In this document: positions 26,575 through 37,297 of the stretch, one piece after another | How positions within the stretch are numbered: position 1 is the first letter of the stretch | Layout of the letters: every line of letters begins with the position of its first letter | Source: Streptococcus sp. 2342 | Lineage (GTDB): Bacteria > Bacillota > Bacilli > Lactobacillales > Streptococcaceae | Direction: 5' to 3' | Length of the DNA stretch: 64,000 bases | Assembly (NCBI RefSeq): GCF_013276795.1 | Contig: NZ_VMLR01000005.1 | Coordinates: 27,413 to 91,412, forward strand | Position numbers and translations under genes: made by a program | Notes under the pieces: generated by a model | What the model was told of the DNA's origin: nothing | The model's input: the letters and a program-made list of their open reading frames with translations, nothing else | Databases searched by the model: none

Positions 26575-27624
26575 TTAGTCCTGCATCTGACGTTTTACCT
26601 GATAAGGCAAATACAAGACTAGTAAAACCAAACCAGCTCCCAGTAAGGCTAGAAGGGCCAGTTTTTCTTGGAAGGTAATCAACCCGACAACTAATTCCAC
26701 CAGTAAAACAAAACTGGTCAACCCTCGGACTACAGCCTGCAAGCCTTTTTCTTTTTGCCCCTTGTCCAGTGGAAAAAGTTGGGTCAAATACTGGTAGTCA
26801 AAGGCATGATAGAGGGCCAGTAACTGGAAGAGCAAGAGGTAGTTAAAGAGAACTACCACTGCTGTCGCAATCCAAGCTTGCTCGATAAAGACTTGCGCCA
26901 GCAAGGAAAGTAGGAGCAGACGGAGACTGAGCGCAAAGAGGTCTCCATTTCGCAGATAAGAACGCAGATAGAGATTTTGCCAAATCTTCCCAGGCACCTT
27001 CTGAACAGCCTTTAGGATAAAGTCCAGATAGGCACGACGCTTGACACTGTTTGAAATTCCCTTGACCTGCGTAAAGAGTGCAAAGAAACGAAGCAAAACT
27101 TGCTTACGCTTGCTTTCTTGAGAAATGACATAGTCCCAGTCCAGTCCAGTTTCAGTGAAAAATTTGCTGGCCTTTTGACGAAAGAGGAAATATTTTCCTA
27201 CCCCCAATAAAAGCACATAGACCAGAAAAAGTGGCAAGCCGTAACCCATCGCCAAAAATAGGGGCGCAAATAAAAGCAAGAAAAGGGTCTGGACAAAGAG
27301 CCAAAAAACTAGGGAAATGCCGGTTTGACGCTTAAGATGGAGTTTGATTTCCTCTTCTCCGACTAAGAGAAAGAGCTTGTCTGGAGCCTCCATATAGGTG
27401 GCAATTCCTCCCCAAAGCAAAAGTAAAACAGACGTAATTCCTACAAACAGAAGGATAGGCCAACGATTTTCAGGAAAATCTTGCAAGAGTTGACTGTACT
27501 GGTAGGCTAAAAAACCTAGCAAGACAAGCAGGAACAAGACAAAGTGGTCATTGAGAACATAGCGCAGATAACCGACACACTCCTTACGAAAAGCCTGCTT
27601 TCTCTTTAAAAACAAGTCTTTCAT
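26575..27624 (-). CDS. ecsB: ABC transporter permease EcsB
   Basis: A 349-residue membrane protein with about eight helices that forms the membrane part of the EcsAB exporter. Relatives affect secretion, proteolysis of membrane peptides and competence. It overlaps ecsA by 4 bases. The typical opening MKDLFLKRKQAFRKECVGYLRYVLNDHF is split here by a hydrophobic segment from residue 30 on. The substrate is unproven. Confidence 0.87.
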   Translation of the reverse strand: MKDLFLKRKQAFRKECVGYLRYVLNDHFVLFLLVLLGFLAYQYSQLLQDFPENRWPILLFVGITSVLLLLWGGIATYMEAPDKLFLLVGEEEIKLHLKRQTGISLVFWLFVQTLFLLLFAPLFLAMGYGLPLFLVYVLLLGVGKYFLFRQKASKFFTETGLDWDYVISQESKRKQVLLRFFALFTQVKGISNSVKRRAYLDFILKAVQKVPGKIWQNLYLRSYLRNGDLFALSLRLLLLSLLAQVFIEQAWIATAVVVLFNYLLLFQLLALYHAFDYQYLTQLFPLDKGQKEKGLQAVVRGLTSFVLLVELVVGLITFQEKLALLALLGAGLVLLVLYLPYQVKRQMQD

Positions 27625-28352
27625 AGCTCCTCCTCTTTGGTCAGAGCCAAGTAAATATCATTCAAACTAGCCTCAGGCATGTTAAAGGCTTCGCGCAGTT
27701 GCAGGAGATTTCCCTTGGCACGCACCTCTCCCTTGTGAAGAATAACAAAGGCATCACACATCTTCTCAGCCGAATCCAGCACGTGGGTACTCATGAGAAT
27801 AGACTTGCCTTTTTGCTTTTCCACTTCCAAAAGCTGAATCAAGTCCGCAATAGCCAGCGGATCAAGACCAAGGAAAGGCTCATCCACGATAAAAAGACTC
27901 GGATCCACCACAAAAGCACAAATAATCATGACCTTTTGCTTCATCCCTTTTGAAAAATGAACAGGAAACCAGTCTAATTTCTGGTCCAGACGGAACATTT
28001 TTAACAAGGGCTCTACTCGCTCAAAAGCCACTTTCTGCTCAATACCATAAGCCATGGCAACCGTTTCGATATGCTCTCTGAGAGTCAATTCCTCATACAG
28101 ACTAGGCGTCTCAGGAATGTAGCCAATTTGCTTGCGGTAGCTCGTTGCATCTTCTTGCAGGGTCAAGCCATTGATATTGATAGAACCACTATAAGGTGTC
28201 AACAGACCGATAATCTCATTGATTGTCGTCGATTTACCAGCACCATTGAGACCAATCAAACCGACCAACTGTCCACTTTCAGCGGTAAAGGACACATCTT
28301 TCAAGACAGGGACATGGACATAGCCACCTGTCAGGTTTTTAATTTCTAACAT
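27621..28352 (-). CDS. ecsA: ABC transporter ATP-binding protein EcsA
   Basis: A 243-residue ATPase. It has Walker A GLNGAGKST near residue 35, the signature FSKGMKQKV (a variant of LSGGQ found in this family) and Walker B LFIVDEP, followed by the His loop in STHVLD. It pairs with EcsB. The short divergent region with hit holds the promoters. Confidence 0.93.
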   Translation of the reverse strand: MLEIKNLTGGYVHVPVLKDVSFTAESGQLVGLIGLNGAGKSTTINEIIGLLTPYSGSININGLTLQEDATSYRKQIGYIPETPSLYEELTLREHIETVAMAYGIEQKVAFERVEPLLKMFRLDQKLDWFPVHFSKGMKQKVMIICAFVVDPSLFIVDEPFLGLDPLAIADLIQLLEVEKQKGKSILMSTHVLDSAEKMCDAFVILHKGEVRAKGNLLQLREAFNMPEASLNDIYLALTKEEEL

Positions 28353-28369
28353 ATTTTCTCCAAATCTGG

Positions 28370-28375
28370 TATAAT
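28370..28375 (+). promoter_or_regulatory. Extended -10 promoter for hit
   Basis: TGGTATAAT lies about 45 bases before the hit start, with TG at the extended position and no strong -35. Confidence 0.55.
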
Positions 28376-28419
28376 GTAGCTATATTATATCAAAATTCAA
28401 TACAGTAGAGGTAGATTTT

Positions 28420-28830
28420 ATGTCAGATTGCATTTTTTGTAAAATCATCGCAGGGGAAATCCCTGCTTCAAAAGTATATGAAGATGAGCAGGTTCTTGCC
28501 TTTCTTGATATCTCTCAAGTGACACCAGGACATACCTTGGTCGTTCCCAAAGAACACTATCGCAATCTTTTGGAAATGGACGCTACTAGCGCCAGCCAAC
28601 TCTTTGCCCAAGTGCCAAAAGTGGCTCAAAAAGTCATGAAAGCTACCAAAGCTGCTGGTATGAATATCATTGCCAACTGTGAAGAAGTCGCTGGTCAAAC
28701 AGTCTTTCATACCCACGTTCACCTCGTGCCTCGCTACAGTTCGGACGATGACCTCAAGATTGATTTTATCGCCCACGAACCAGACTTTGACAAACTCGCT
28801 CAAGTCGCTGAAACTATCAAAAACGCCTAA
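28420..28830 (+). CDS. hit: HIT family hydrolase
   Basis: A 136-residue nucleotide hydrolase/transferase of the histidine triad family, acting on AMP-linked substrates. It opens MSDCIFCKIIAGEIPASKVY and has the triad HTHVHLVPR near residues 97-105. It lies divergent from ecsA and 10 bases before a small gene that is likely co-transcribed. Confidence 0.95.
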   Translation: MSDCIFCKIIAGEIPASKVYEDEQVLAFLDISQVTPGHTLVVPKEHYRNLLEMDATSASQLFAQVPKVAQKVMKATKAAGMNIIANCEEVAGQTVFHTHVHLVPRYSSDDDLKIDFIAHEPDFDKLAQVAETIKNA

Positions 28831-28839
28831 GGAGTTGCC

Positions 28840-29127
28840 ATGAAATTATCCAATCTACTGCTATTTGCAGGAGCTGCAGCTGGAAGTTATCTGGTCACAA
28901 AAAATCGTCAAACCATCACAGATGAAGTCTTGAATACCACTGACCGCGTTCAAGCTATCAAGGACGATGTGGATATTATCCAAAACAGCCTGCAAATCAT
29001 TGACCAGCAAAAAGAACTCATCAAGGAATACCAAGAAGACCTGACTTACAAGTTTAAGATCTTGGAAAAAGATATCCAGACTAGACTAGCTGTGATCAAA
29101 GAAACACAGGAACTGGAAGATAAGTAA
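28840..29127 (+). CDS. Small helical protein with N-terminal membrane anchor
   Basis: A 95-residue protein. The N-terminus has a short hydrophobic segment (LLLFAGAAAGSYLV), and residues 30-90 form a long charged helix, probably a coiled coil (QQKELIKEYQEDL). It resembles YtxH-type proteins in layout only. It follows hit by 9 bases and is closed by a terminator. Function unknown. Confidence 0.8.
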   Translation: MKLSNLLLFAGAAAGSYLVTKNRQTITDEVLNTTDRVQAIKDDVDIIQNSLQIIDQQKELIKEYQEDLTYKFKILEKDIQTRLAVIKETQELEDK

Positions 29128-29150
29128 AAAGAGCCCGACGGCTCTTTTTT
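29126..29150. terminator. Terminator after the hit operon
   Basis: AAAAAGAGCC, CGAC loop, GGCTCTTTTTT: a perfect stem with T runs on both strands. Confidence 0.92.
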
Positions 29151-29227
29151 AAAACGTAAACAAGTTATATCCCATCAACTATACATCATAATTTAGGCAA
29201 CTCATTCACCATTTCATAACTAAATCG

Positions 29228-29364
29228 AAGTCTTTCCGCCGTAATGAAAATACCTGAAACAGCTTAGTTTCAGGTGTCCGGAAACTTTGAGACCTAGGCT
29301 CAAAGTTTAGGTATGGAACTTCGAAGAAGGTCGCTACCGTCCGTCATCACTTAAGGAAAGTCTT
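29228..29364. repeat. Small inverted-repeat element, copy 1
   Basis: A 137-base element with imperfect terminal inverted repeats: AAGTCTTTCC then GCCGTAATGA on the left, and the complement of AAGACTTTCC then TTAAGTGATGA on the right. Inside are two stems, ACCTGAAAC/GTTTCAGGT (29256-29279) and AAACTTTGA/TCAAAGTTT (29283-29309). The second stem and the end pattern recur in the element at 33659-33782. It lies between two terminators and is non-coding. Confidence 0.7.
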
Positions 29365-29374
29365 AAAAATCTAC

Positions 29375-29406
29375 AAGCAAAAAGAGCCACTCGGCTCTTT
29401 TTGCTT
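29375..29406. terminator. Terminator after dnaJ
   Basis: AAGCAAAAAGAGCC pairs with GGCTCTTTTTGCTT, a 14-base perfect stem that reaches the dnaJ stop codon. Confidence 0.92.
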
Positions 29407-30542
29407 TATTCTCCTTCAAAGGCATCTTTAATATGGTCAAAGAAGCCCTTTTTCTTTGGATTGACTTTTAAATCACCTGCAGCTGCGAATTCTTTAAGCG
29501 CTGCTTTTTGGCGGTCGTTCAAGCCTGTCGGTGTTACGACATTAACAGTAACGTATTGGTCACCAACTGCACCACCACGAAGGCTAGGAGCTCCCTTGCC
29601 ACGTAGGCGGAATTTCTTACCAGTCTGAGTTCCCTCTGGGATAACCAATTCAACATCACCGTGAACCGTTGGGATATCCACTGTATCACCAAGAGCCGCT
29701 TGGACAAAGTTGAGGTTGAGATTATAGAAGATAGTAGTTCCTTCACGTTCAAACTTGTCGCTGGCTTCCACAGAAACCACTACATACAAGTCACCATAAG
29801 GTCCACCGTTAAAGCCTGCTTCACCTTGGCCTGCTAGGCGAATTTGTTGACCAGTTTCCACACCAGCAGGGATTTTCACATGTACGCTATGAGCTTGTTT
29901 TTCATGCCCTGTTCCATGACATGTTGTACATGGATCTTTGATTTCTTTTCCGCGACCGTGACAGACATCACAGGTTACTTGGCGACGCATCATACCAAGC
30001 GGAGTCTGCGTATCGACGTTAATGACACCAGCGCCATGACAGCGTCCACAAGTGACTGGACTGGTTCCTAGCTTAGCACCTGAGCCATTACATGTACGAC
30101 AGCTTGCTTCACGGTTATATTTGACTTCTTTTTCAGCTCCAAAAATAGCTTCTTCAAAGGTCAAATTCACACGGTATTGGAGGTCATCCCCTTGACGAGG
30201 AGCATTTGGATTGCGCGAAGCACCGCCTCCGCCGAAGAAACTTGAGAAGATGTCCTCAAAACCACCGAAGCCACCTGCCCCATCGAAACCGCCGAAACCA
30301 CCAGCTCCACCAAAACCACCGTTGGCTCCAGCAGCACCGTATTGGTCATAGGCAGCCCGTTTTTGGTCGTCACTCAAAGTCTCATAGGCTTCCTGAACTT
30401 CCTTGTACTTTTCCTCAGCACCAGGCTCCTTGTTGATATCTGGGTGATATTTTTTCGAAAGCTTACGATAAGCCTTTTTGATCTCGTCTGCCGAAGCGTT
30501 TTTGGACACCCCCAGACGATCATAAAATTCAGTATTGTTCAT
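29406..30542 (-). CDS. dnaJ: Chaperone DnaJ
   Basis: A 378-residue co-chaperone that stimulates DnaK. Order: J domain with HPD (KKYHPDI, residues about 4-70), Gly/Phe-rich linker (75-115), four zinc repeats ([32 protein letters not shown]) and the C-terminal substrate domain. I chose the ATG at 30542, the family start. No Shine-Dalgarno sequence is visible ahead of it, and the leader is strongly folded (30582-30617 and 30681-30714). Confidence 0.97.
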   Translation of the reverse strand: MNNTEFYDRLGVSKNASADEIKKAYRKLSKKYHPDINKEPGAEEKYKEVQEAYETLSDDQKRAAYDQYGAAGANGGFGGAGGFGGFDGAGGFGGFEDIFSSFFGGGGASRNPNAPRQGDDLQYRVNLTFEEAIFGAEKEVKYNREASCRTCNGSGAKLGTSPVTCGRCHGAGVINVDTQTPLGMMRRQVTCDVCHGRGKEIKDPCTTCHGTGHEKQAHSVHVKIPAGVETGQQIRLAGQGEAGFNGGPYGDLYVVVSVEASDKFEREGTTIFYNLNLNFVQAALGDTVDIPTVHGDVELVIPEGTQTGKKFRLRGKGAPSLRGGAVGDQYVTVNVVTPTGLNDRQKAALKEFAAAGDLKVNPKKKGFFDHIKDAFEGE

Positions 30543-30581
30543 ACAAGATACCAAGACCGTAAAATTCGACTGAAAAATAGG

Positions 30582-30617
30582 AAATCTGACGCTGGAGCGA
30601 TGCTCCTAGACAGATTT
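30582..30617 (-). promoter_or_regulatory. Leader hairpin upstream of dnaJ
   Basis: AAATCTG pairs with CAGATTT, and inside it GGAGC pairs with GCTCC: two stacked stems 40 bases before the dnaJ start. It could be a regulatory fold or a remnant of a small repeat. Confidence 0.55.
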
Positions 30618-30680
30618 ATCTTTTTTCCGAGAATTTAGGTCGGATTCAATTCCTTTCTTTTATATTGAGTAAGAAATTTG

Positions 30681-30714
30681 GGAACCCGTGTTCAGTTACG
30701 AACACCTTTGTTCC
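30681..30714 (-). promoter_or_regulatory. Hairpin between the DJ-1-like gene and dnaJ
   Basis: GGAAC/GGTTCC enclosing GTGTTC/GAACAC forms a nested stem. The flanks lack a strong T run, so it may be a weak terminator for the DJ-1-like gene or part of the dnaJ leader. Confidence 0.45.
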
Positions 30715-30738
30715 TTTCTATAATTTTCATGTAAATCT

Positions 30739-31371
30739 TTAGAGGCTGTTTTCTATACTCTGCTTCACTTGATTAAACTCTTCATCTGATAGAGTAAATA
30801 TCAAATCCTCTTCTGAATATTCGTTCTGTTCTTTAAAATAGTTGTCAGCATTCTCTGCCAACCCTAAACCGAAAATCACTTTTCTTGCAAACTCTTGATG
30901 TGCAAAACCGATAGCCGTAATGATTTGTTTATCTTGGACAAGAACTTTCGGTTGGAAATTCTCACGTGGAAGAAATTCAAAATAGTCAAAGAAGTTTTGC
31001 CAAATTCCACCTGTAAATTTCGTGTCGTTCAACAAACCTGCTTTCGCCAATAAAAGGGGCGCTGAAGAAATAGCTGCAATTAGGATATCTTGCTCATTAA
31101 GCCTTCTCAAAAACGAGATCAATTTCTCATCTTGTAGAGCAGAACCTATATTTACCATTCCTGGCAAAATCACACAAGAATAATCTTCTATACGGATCTG
31201 ACCCAATATTTTCGTCGGTTGACAGGACAAACCATCCTCAGAGACCACCATCGAATTCTCAGAAGCGACATAATCAATCGTGATATCAAAAGACAGAGCT
31301 AAAGTACTTGTTAAAGAGGCTATCTCATAAAGAGAAAAATTAGGATAAATGATACAAAGTACTTTTTTCAT
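30739..31371 (-). CDS. DJ-1/PfpI family protein lacking the catalytic Cys
   Basis: A 210-residue protein of the DJ-1/PfpI superfamily (SCVILPGMVNIGSAL; AAISSAPLLLAKAGLL). In the nucleophile elbow, where the family normally has AIC, this protein has AIS, so the catalytic cysteine is replaced by serine. It may be a regulator or a protein with changed chemistry. I chose the ATG at 31371, with GAGG 9 bases ahead. It lies between dnaK and dnaJ on the same strand. Confidence 0.78.
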   Translation of the reverse strand: MKKVLCIIYPNFSLYEIASLTSTLALSFDITIDYVASENSMVVSEDGLSCQPTKILGQIRIEDYSCVILPGMVNIGSALQDEKLISFLRRLNEQDILIAAISSAPLLLAKAGLLNDTKFTGGIWQNFFDYFEFLPRENFQPKVLVQDKQIITAIGFAHQEFARKVIFGLGLAENADNYFKEQNEYSEEDLIFTLSDEEFNQVKQSIENSL

Positions 31372-31430
31372 ACGCAACATCCTCTATTTTACCGAAAAAC
31401 AGAGGCTGGGTTGCAACCTCTGTGGTTAGA

Positions 31431-31784
31431 CTATTCCTTTGAAATAAAAATTATTGTATTATCTCTAGTAGTAATCTTCAAAGACCTTTTAGCCAAATCA
31501 AATTCAAATTTATTATAGTGTGGGTCTTGTGTTTTATATAGATCTAACTCCTGACGTATATGATCTGAAAAGTCAATCATAACATCTTTAAACACAGAAG
31601 TGTAGTCATATTTACTCTTACCAACAGCTACTTCTGTAAATTCTTTATAAATGACATTTCCATTTCTTTCCACAGTTACCATCATTTCTGTTGAATTACA
31701 ATGCAAATTAAATAATTCTTCAAAAAACTTTATCTTTTCATGATAATCTGCAATGTCAGAAAGATTATTTTTATTAACACTCAT
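31431..31784 (-). CDS. Hypothetical protein between dnaK and dnaJ
   Basis: A 117-residue acidic protein with a helical N-terminal half and a beta-rich C-terminus (FDLAKRSLKITTRDNTIIF). No family recognised. It follows dnaK by 12 bases, so heat-shock co-expression is likely. Confidence 0.65.
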   Translation of the reverse strand: MSVNKNNLSDIADYHEKIKFFEELFNLHCNSTEMMVTVERNGNVIYKEFTEVAVGKSKYDYTSVFKDVMIDFSDHIRQELDLYKTQDPHYNKFEFDLAKRSLKITTRDNTIIFISKE

Positions 31785-31796
31785 AACACTAGCCCC

Positions 31797-33632
<1,836 letters not shown>

Positions 33633-33658
33633 TTAAATTTATCTTCTTTTTTTCTTTT

Positions 33659-33782
33659 TGATACTCTTCTTAAGTGGCGGTGCCGTTAGAGCTTGACTTC
33701 GTCAATCTCTTTGACTAAACTTTGAACCTAAGGTCTCAAAGTTTACGCAAATAGCGCCACGGCGAAGAGTATCGTCTTTGGT
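33659..33782. repeat. Small inverted-repeat element, copy 2
   Basis: A 124-base element with terminal inverted repeats GATACTCTTC plus GTGGCG at both ends: TTAA lies between them at the left end and GCC at the right. Internal stems are AAACTTTGA/TCAAAGTTT (33717-33744) and TTGAC/GTCAA. It is collinear with copy 1 in the reverse orientation. The outer GATACTCTTC resembles BOX ends. It lies between grpE and dnaK. Confidence 0.7.
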
Positions 33783-33926
33783 TCGCTTCGCTCACTATTG
33801 CAAAGCTGAACTACTTTTTTATCTTTCTTCATAGTTTAGTGTCGTTTCGGACAAGTTTTCTATTATGTAAATTGCGACACGAGGAGTCGAAATCGATTTT
33901 ATTTCGACGACGAGTTAGTAAGGAGG
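33783..33926. other. Structured spacer upstream of dnaK
   Basis: A non-coding stretch containing the stem GTCGAAAT/ATTTCGAC (near 33885-33910). No open reading frame with a ribosome-binding site was found. With the elements on each side it makes a 370-base gap between grpE and dnaK. Confidence 0.5.
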
Positions 33927-33993
33927 CTAGGCAAGCGCCATAGCGATTGCCGTTTTCTGACGAGTTGCTTTAGCTACCGTCAGAATTGCCTAG
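33927..33993. repeat. Compact nested hairpin element at the grpE stop
   Basis: CTAGGCAA (33927-33934) and TTGCCTAG (33986-33993) are perfect inverted ends. Inside are the stems GGCAA-CGC/GCG-TTGCC and TTCTGACG/CGTCAGAA. The right end includes the grpE stop codon. It may stabilise or terminate the hrcA-grpE message. Confidence 0.6.
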
Positions 33994-34514
33994 TTGTAAA
34001 CAACTACCATTGCTGGGCGTAGGATGCGGTCATGGAGTTTGTAGCCTTTTTGGAAAACTTGGGCGATAGTATCTGCTGGGTGTTCATCGTCTGCTGGGAG
34101 AGTTTGGATGGCCATATGATAGTTATGGTCAAATTCACCGTCAGCTGCGATTTCTTCGATTCCTTCTTCTTTCAAAGCGTGAATCAAGCTTTCTTGCACC
34201 ATTTCCAATCCTTTTTTGACATCGTCTGTCAAACCTTCAACCGCGAGTGCACGCTCTAGGTTATCCAAAGAAGGGAGAATTGCTTTTGCCAAGTCCTGGC
34301 TACGATAACGTTGCAAGTTTTGACGCTCTTCATTGGCACGACGTTGGATATTTTGCATTTCTGCATGAGCGCGAAGGTATTTATTTTCAAACTCATCCGC
34401 ACGTTCATTTGCCAAGTCCAATTCAGACTTCTCAGGAGTTGTTTCTTCTACCGTTTCCACAACTTCCTCTTCTTGGACTTCTTCTACTTCTTCATTTTTT
34501 TTATCTTGGGCCAT
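33990..34514 (-). CDS. grpE: Nucleotide exchange factor GrpE
   Basis: A 174-residue DnaK partner. It has an acidic N-terminus ([17 protein letters not shown]), a long helix (about 45-90) and the C-terminal head with GIEEI and RPAMVVV. I chose the ATG at 34514 with GGAGG upstream over the ATG at 34538. It follows hrcA by 26 bases. Confidence 0.96.
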   Translation of the reverse strand: MAQDKKNEEVEEVQEEEVVETVEETTPEKSELDLANERADEFENKYLRAHAEMQNIQRRANEERQNLQRYRSQDLAKAILPSLDNLERALAVEGLTDDVKKGLEMVQESLIHALKEEGIEEIAADGEFDHNYHMAIQTLPADDEHPADTIAQVFQKGYKLHDRILRPAMVVVYN

Positions 34515-34540
34515 TTTCGCCTCCTTTAATGATTTCAATC

Positions 34541-35575
34541 TTAATGTACTTCGTAATGATTACTACTGAGGTAGCGGTAAAAATCTGTCAACTTCATGGT
34601 CAAAACACGGTTGACCACATTGACTTGGTTGATTAGCTGTTGGTAATCCAGATTAACAGGACCAATAATTGCTAGAATTCCAACTCCCCGATAAGGAATG
34701 AGGAACTTACTACTAATCACCGCTAGATCTGCTAAACAAGATTCTTGACTGTCCGCAACACGGACGTTTTGCATCTGATCTTCACGCAACCCCTCACGAA
34801 TCTCCAGAGCCACCTTTTGCGGTTGGTCAAAGAACTGATAAGCTGCCAGATTGGCAAAATTCAAGAGATTGACCTTACCCGCCACCACAATGTTTTCGTT
34901 GAACATTTCCTTAAAGATATGCTCAAAGAGATCGATAACATTGTCCGTTGTTGTAAAGTAACGCTGGATAATCTGCGGAATCTCCGTCCGAATCTTGTAG
35001 TGAATATCTAGAACGGTGTGGCCGAGGAAACGCTCCTGAATAATGCTCTTCAGCTTCAGCAAGTCATCCTGCAAAAAGTTCCTTGGAATCAGAAACTGAC
35101 TGGTAACCGTTCGAGACTCGTCTAGGGTGAATACTGCCAAGGCTGTATGCTGCCCCAAAACAACGATATCAAAGGCTGTCAACCGTTGCTTGCTCGGCTC
35201 AACATCCAGTGCTACTACCGTACAGCCACTCAGGTCTGTCAGTAGATTAGCAGCCTCTTGCAGAATATCCTCCAATTTGAAGAATTCCTGATCAAAGGCT
35301 TTGACAATCTCATATACCTCATTTTCAGCCAGTCGGTCAAAATCCAGTGAATGTTTCACATAGTACTGAAAACCAGCAACACTCGGCATCCGACCACTTG
35401 ATGTATGAGCCTTCTCAAGCAACCCTTGCTTTTCTAAAGCCGCCATGTCATTACGAATGGTTGCACTGCTAGAGTTAATAGACTCTTGCAAGGCTTTGGA
35501 TCCGACAGGTTCGTGCGTTTTGGTAAAGATGTCAATAATCAGATTTAAAATATCCTGCTGACGCTCTGTAACCAT
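34541..35575 (-). CDS. hrcA: Heat-inducible transcription repressor HrcA
   Basis: A 344-residue repressor of CIRCE-controlled heat-shock genes. It has an N-terminal winged helix ([34 protein letters not shown]) and a GAF-like C-terminal half. I chose the ATG at 35575 over one at 35617, because the latter would overlap the CIRCE operator region. It heads the hrcA-grpE(-dnaK) operon and is probably autoregulated. Confidence 0.96.
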   Translation of the reverse strand: MVTERQQDILNLIIDIFTKTHEPVGSKALQESINSSSATIRNDMAALEKQGLLEKAHTSSGRMPSVAGFQYYVKHSLDFDRLAENEVYEIVKAFDQEFFKLEDILQEAANLLTDLSGCTVVALDVEPSKQRLTAFDIVVLGQHTALAVFTLDESRTVTSQFLIPRNFLQDDLLKLKSIIQERFLGHTVLDIHYKIRTEIPQIIQRYFTTTDNVIDLFEHIFKEMFNENIVVAGKVNLLNFANLAAYQFFDQPQKVALEIREGLREDQMQNVRVADSQESCLADLAVISSKFLIPYRGVGILAIIGPVNLDYQQLINQVNVVNRVLTMKLTDFYRYLSSNHYEVH

Positions 35576-35601
35576 CTCACCACTCCTCTCTGTCTGATCA
35601 A

Positions 35602-35628
35602 TTAGCACTCGATACACTCAAGTGCTAA
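35602..35628. promoter_or_regulatory. CIRCE operator (one mismatch)
   Basis: TTAGCACTC, 9 bases, AAGTGCTAA: the HrcA inverted repeat with one mismatch in the second half. It lies just downstream of the -10 box, ahead of hrcA. Confidence 0.93.
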
Positions 35629-35639
35629 CTTATGATTCT

Positions 35640-35667
35640 ATTATACACCCTTAAAAGAGAATGTCAA
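35640..35667 (-). promoter_or_regulatory. Promoter of hrcA operon
   Basis: On the minus strand TTGACA (35662-35667) and TATAAT (35640-35645) are 16 bases apart, a near-consensus sigma-A promoter between two CIRCE operators. Confidence 0.93.
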
Positions 35668-35684
35668 GATAAAAACTCAAAAAA

Positions 35685-35711
35685 TTAGCACTCTTTTACC
35701 AAGAGTGCTAA
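35685..35711. promoter_or_regulatory. CIRCE operator (perfect)
   Basis: TTAGCACTC, 9 bases, GAGTGCTAA: a perfect HrcA operator upstream of the -35 box. Two operators flanking one promoter should give tight repression. Confidence 0.96.
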
Positions 35712-35735
35712 AAATCAGTCTAAAGACCTAGAACC

Positions 35736-36248
35736 TTACTGTTTATCTACTTGGTATTTCCTTTTAAGTCTGAAATAACCATAGATTAGATAAAAAATCA
35801 GAAAAGCATACAAAAGAAAAATAATAAAGAAAGACATAGAAAGCTCTTCTTTAAATAAACTCATACAAACAACAAGACCACCCGAGAAAGTAGCTGTACA
35901 GGAACGAAGTCTAGATCGCATAAATTCCCACCTGAGTCCCTTACTCATATAGACTTGATCCTCTGGAAGTAAATCAGAAGACGATTTACGAAGAATCGAA
36001 CAAGAACCTGCTTCTATCAATTCCCAACCTCTATTTCTAAAATCTTGCAGTTCATGCTTATATTTTTTAAGAAATCTAGAATCATAGATACGGTAGATGA
36101 TATCTTCTGGTTGACATTGGTCAAAATAGAACAAACCAAAACGACTCGTTCTATACCTCCAACCTTTCAAATGCATCTCATGTAAATACTCTTCTTCCTT
36201 GTCCAAATCAACAATGGTGAAAATCCGAAATTGTACTTTGCTATTCAT
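35736..36248 (-). CDS. DUF2812 membrane protein
   Basis: A 170-residue DUF2812 protein. The soluble N-terminal domain (RIFTIVDLDKEEEYLHEMH, GWELIEAG) is followed by two membrane segments (about 115-160). It follows a second DUF2812 gene and a PadR regulator. In this family such triplets form small self-contained operons; the function is unknown. Confidence 0.85.
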   Translation of the reverse strand: MNSKVQFRIFTIVDLDKEEEYLHEMHLKGWRYRTSRFGLFYFDQCQPEDIIYRIYDSRFLKKYKHELQDFRNRGWELIEAGSCSILRKSSSDLLPEDQVYMSKGLRWEFMRSRLRSCTATFSGGLVVCMSLFKEELSMSFFIIFLLYAFLIFYLIYGYFRLKRKYQVDKQ

Positions 36249-36282
36249 TACCTTACCTCCATATCAGAAAACATACATAGTT

Positions 36283-36861
36283 TTATTTGTCAGATAATTC
36301 TTTCCATTTTTGAAACAAGCTCCAAAAAATATAAGAAATCTGAATCGCAAAAACTATCAATAAAACCCAATCTATTATGAAAATCAAAAACACTACCCAA
36401 CTGAAAGAACTACCTCCACTGACAAACTTTGAGAAAACCGGTAGTAGAGCTAAAAAGAGAAGCAAAATAGGAAGCATCCGCCTCGTTAAAATCCGTTTAA
36501 CCATAGCTAATTTCCCAGCAGCGTCATTATAGATTTCAAACTCAGTATCCGATTCAATTCCAGAATGAAGCTTTCTAAAGTAGGAAAACCCATTAAAGTC
36601 TGTAATATGCTCCCAGCCACAGTCTTTAAATAGTTGTAAATAGGAGGCTCTCTCTGATTTTTCCATTGGGTAAAAATCCAACTGATAAGACACTTGCTCA
36701 GGGTGACACTTTTCAAAGGTATACTTAACTGCAAACAATAAGATAGAATAGCTTACTTTTCTAAGTTTCCAGCCCTTAGCATGCATTTCTCTAAAGTATA
36801 GAGCCTCCCTCTCATAATCCGCAATTGTAAAAATTCGATAAACAATTTTCTTTTCCATCAT
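36283..36861 (-). CDS. DUF2812 membrane protein
   Basis: A 192-residue paralogue of the next gene, with the same layout: RIFTIADYEREALYFREMH at the start, GWEHITDFNGFSYF in the middle and two membrane segments from about residue 130. Its start overlaps the padR stop (ATGA). Confidence 0.85.
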   Translation of the reverse strand: MMEKKIVYRIFTIADYEREALYFREMHAKGWKLRKVSYSILLFAVKYTFEKCHPEQVSYQLDFYPMEKSERASYLQLFKDCGWEHITDFNGFSYFRKLHSGIESDTEFEIYNDAAGKLAMVKRILTRRMLPILLLFLALLPVFSKFVSGGSSFSWVVFLIFIIDWVLLIVFAIQISYIFWSLFQKWKELSDK

Positions 36862-37184
36862 ACTTCCTCCCGACTGTTTCTATATAGCCGTTCAATACGA
36901 TTCAATTCAATATCTAAGACTTTTTGTCCCAAATCTGTTATCTGATAAATTTTCCGTTTTTCCTCTTCTCGGACAAAGGAAATCAAACCATCCTTTTCCA
37001 TTTTTGACAAGGTTCCATACATAGTTCCAGGACTAATCAAGATTTGCGAATCTGTCATCTCCTTGACCTTTTGCGTAATACTATAACCATGACCTTCCTT
37101 TTGCAGACAGAACAAGATATAAAAACCCGTTTCCGTCATCGGAAGATAAACTCGACGAATCTTATCCGTTAATTCCATTTGCAT
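36858..37184 (-). CDS. PadR family transcriptional regulator
   Basis: A 108-residue winged-helix repressor (TETGFYILFCLQKEGHGYSI; ISPGTMYGTLSKMEKDGLI). It probably controls its own operon with the two DUF2812 genes. An in-frame ATG two codons in (37178) has better spacing from AGGAGG, so the start is uncertain by two residues. Confidence 0.88.
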   Translation of the reverse strand: MQMELTDKIRRVYLPMTETGFYILFCLQKEGHGYSITQKVKEMTDSQILISPGTMYGTLSKMEKDGLISFVREEEKRKIYQITDLGQKVLDIELNRIERLYRNSREEV

Positions 37185-37201
37185 TCACCTCCTATTCAAT
37201 T

Positions 37202-37245
37202 CGATATATCGCACTTCGTTATATAAAATATATCACACCTCGATA
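37202..37245. promoter_or_regulatory. AT-rich promoter/operator region of the PadR operon
   Basis: The perfect palindrome CGATATATCG (37202-37211) and the related runs TATATAAAATATATC and CGATATAAAA lie just upstream of the PadR gene. Such repeats are likely operator half-sites. Confidence 0.5.
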
Positions 37246-37256
37246 TAAAACGCAAG

Positions 37257-37283
37257 AAAAAAGACCGCCCTCAGGCAATCTTT
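37257..37283 (-). terminator. Terminator after glnA
   Basis: On the minus strand AGATTGCC and GGCGGTCT pair and are followed by TTTTT. Confidence 0.88.
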
Positions 37284-37297
37284 CTTCTATATTAGTA

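Noticed and set aside
37202..37245. Short tandem TATATCG-like runs as a repeat array
   Set aside because: Only a few AT-rich copies; better explained as operator and promoter sequence.
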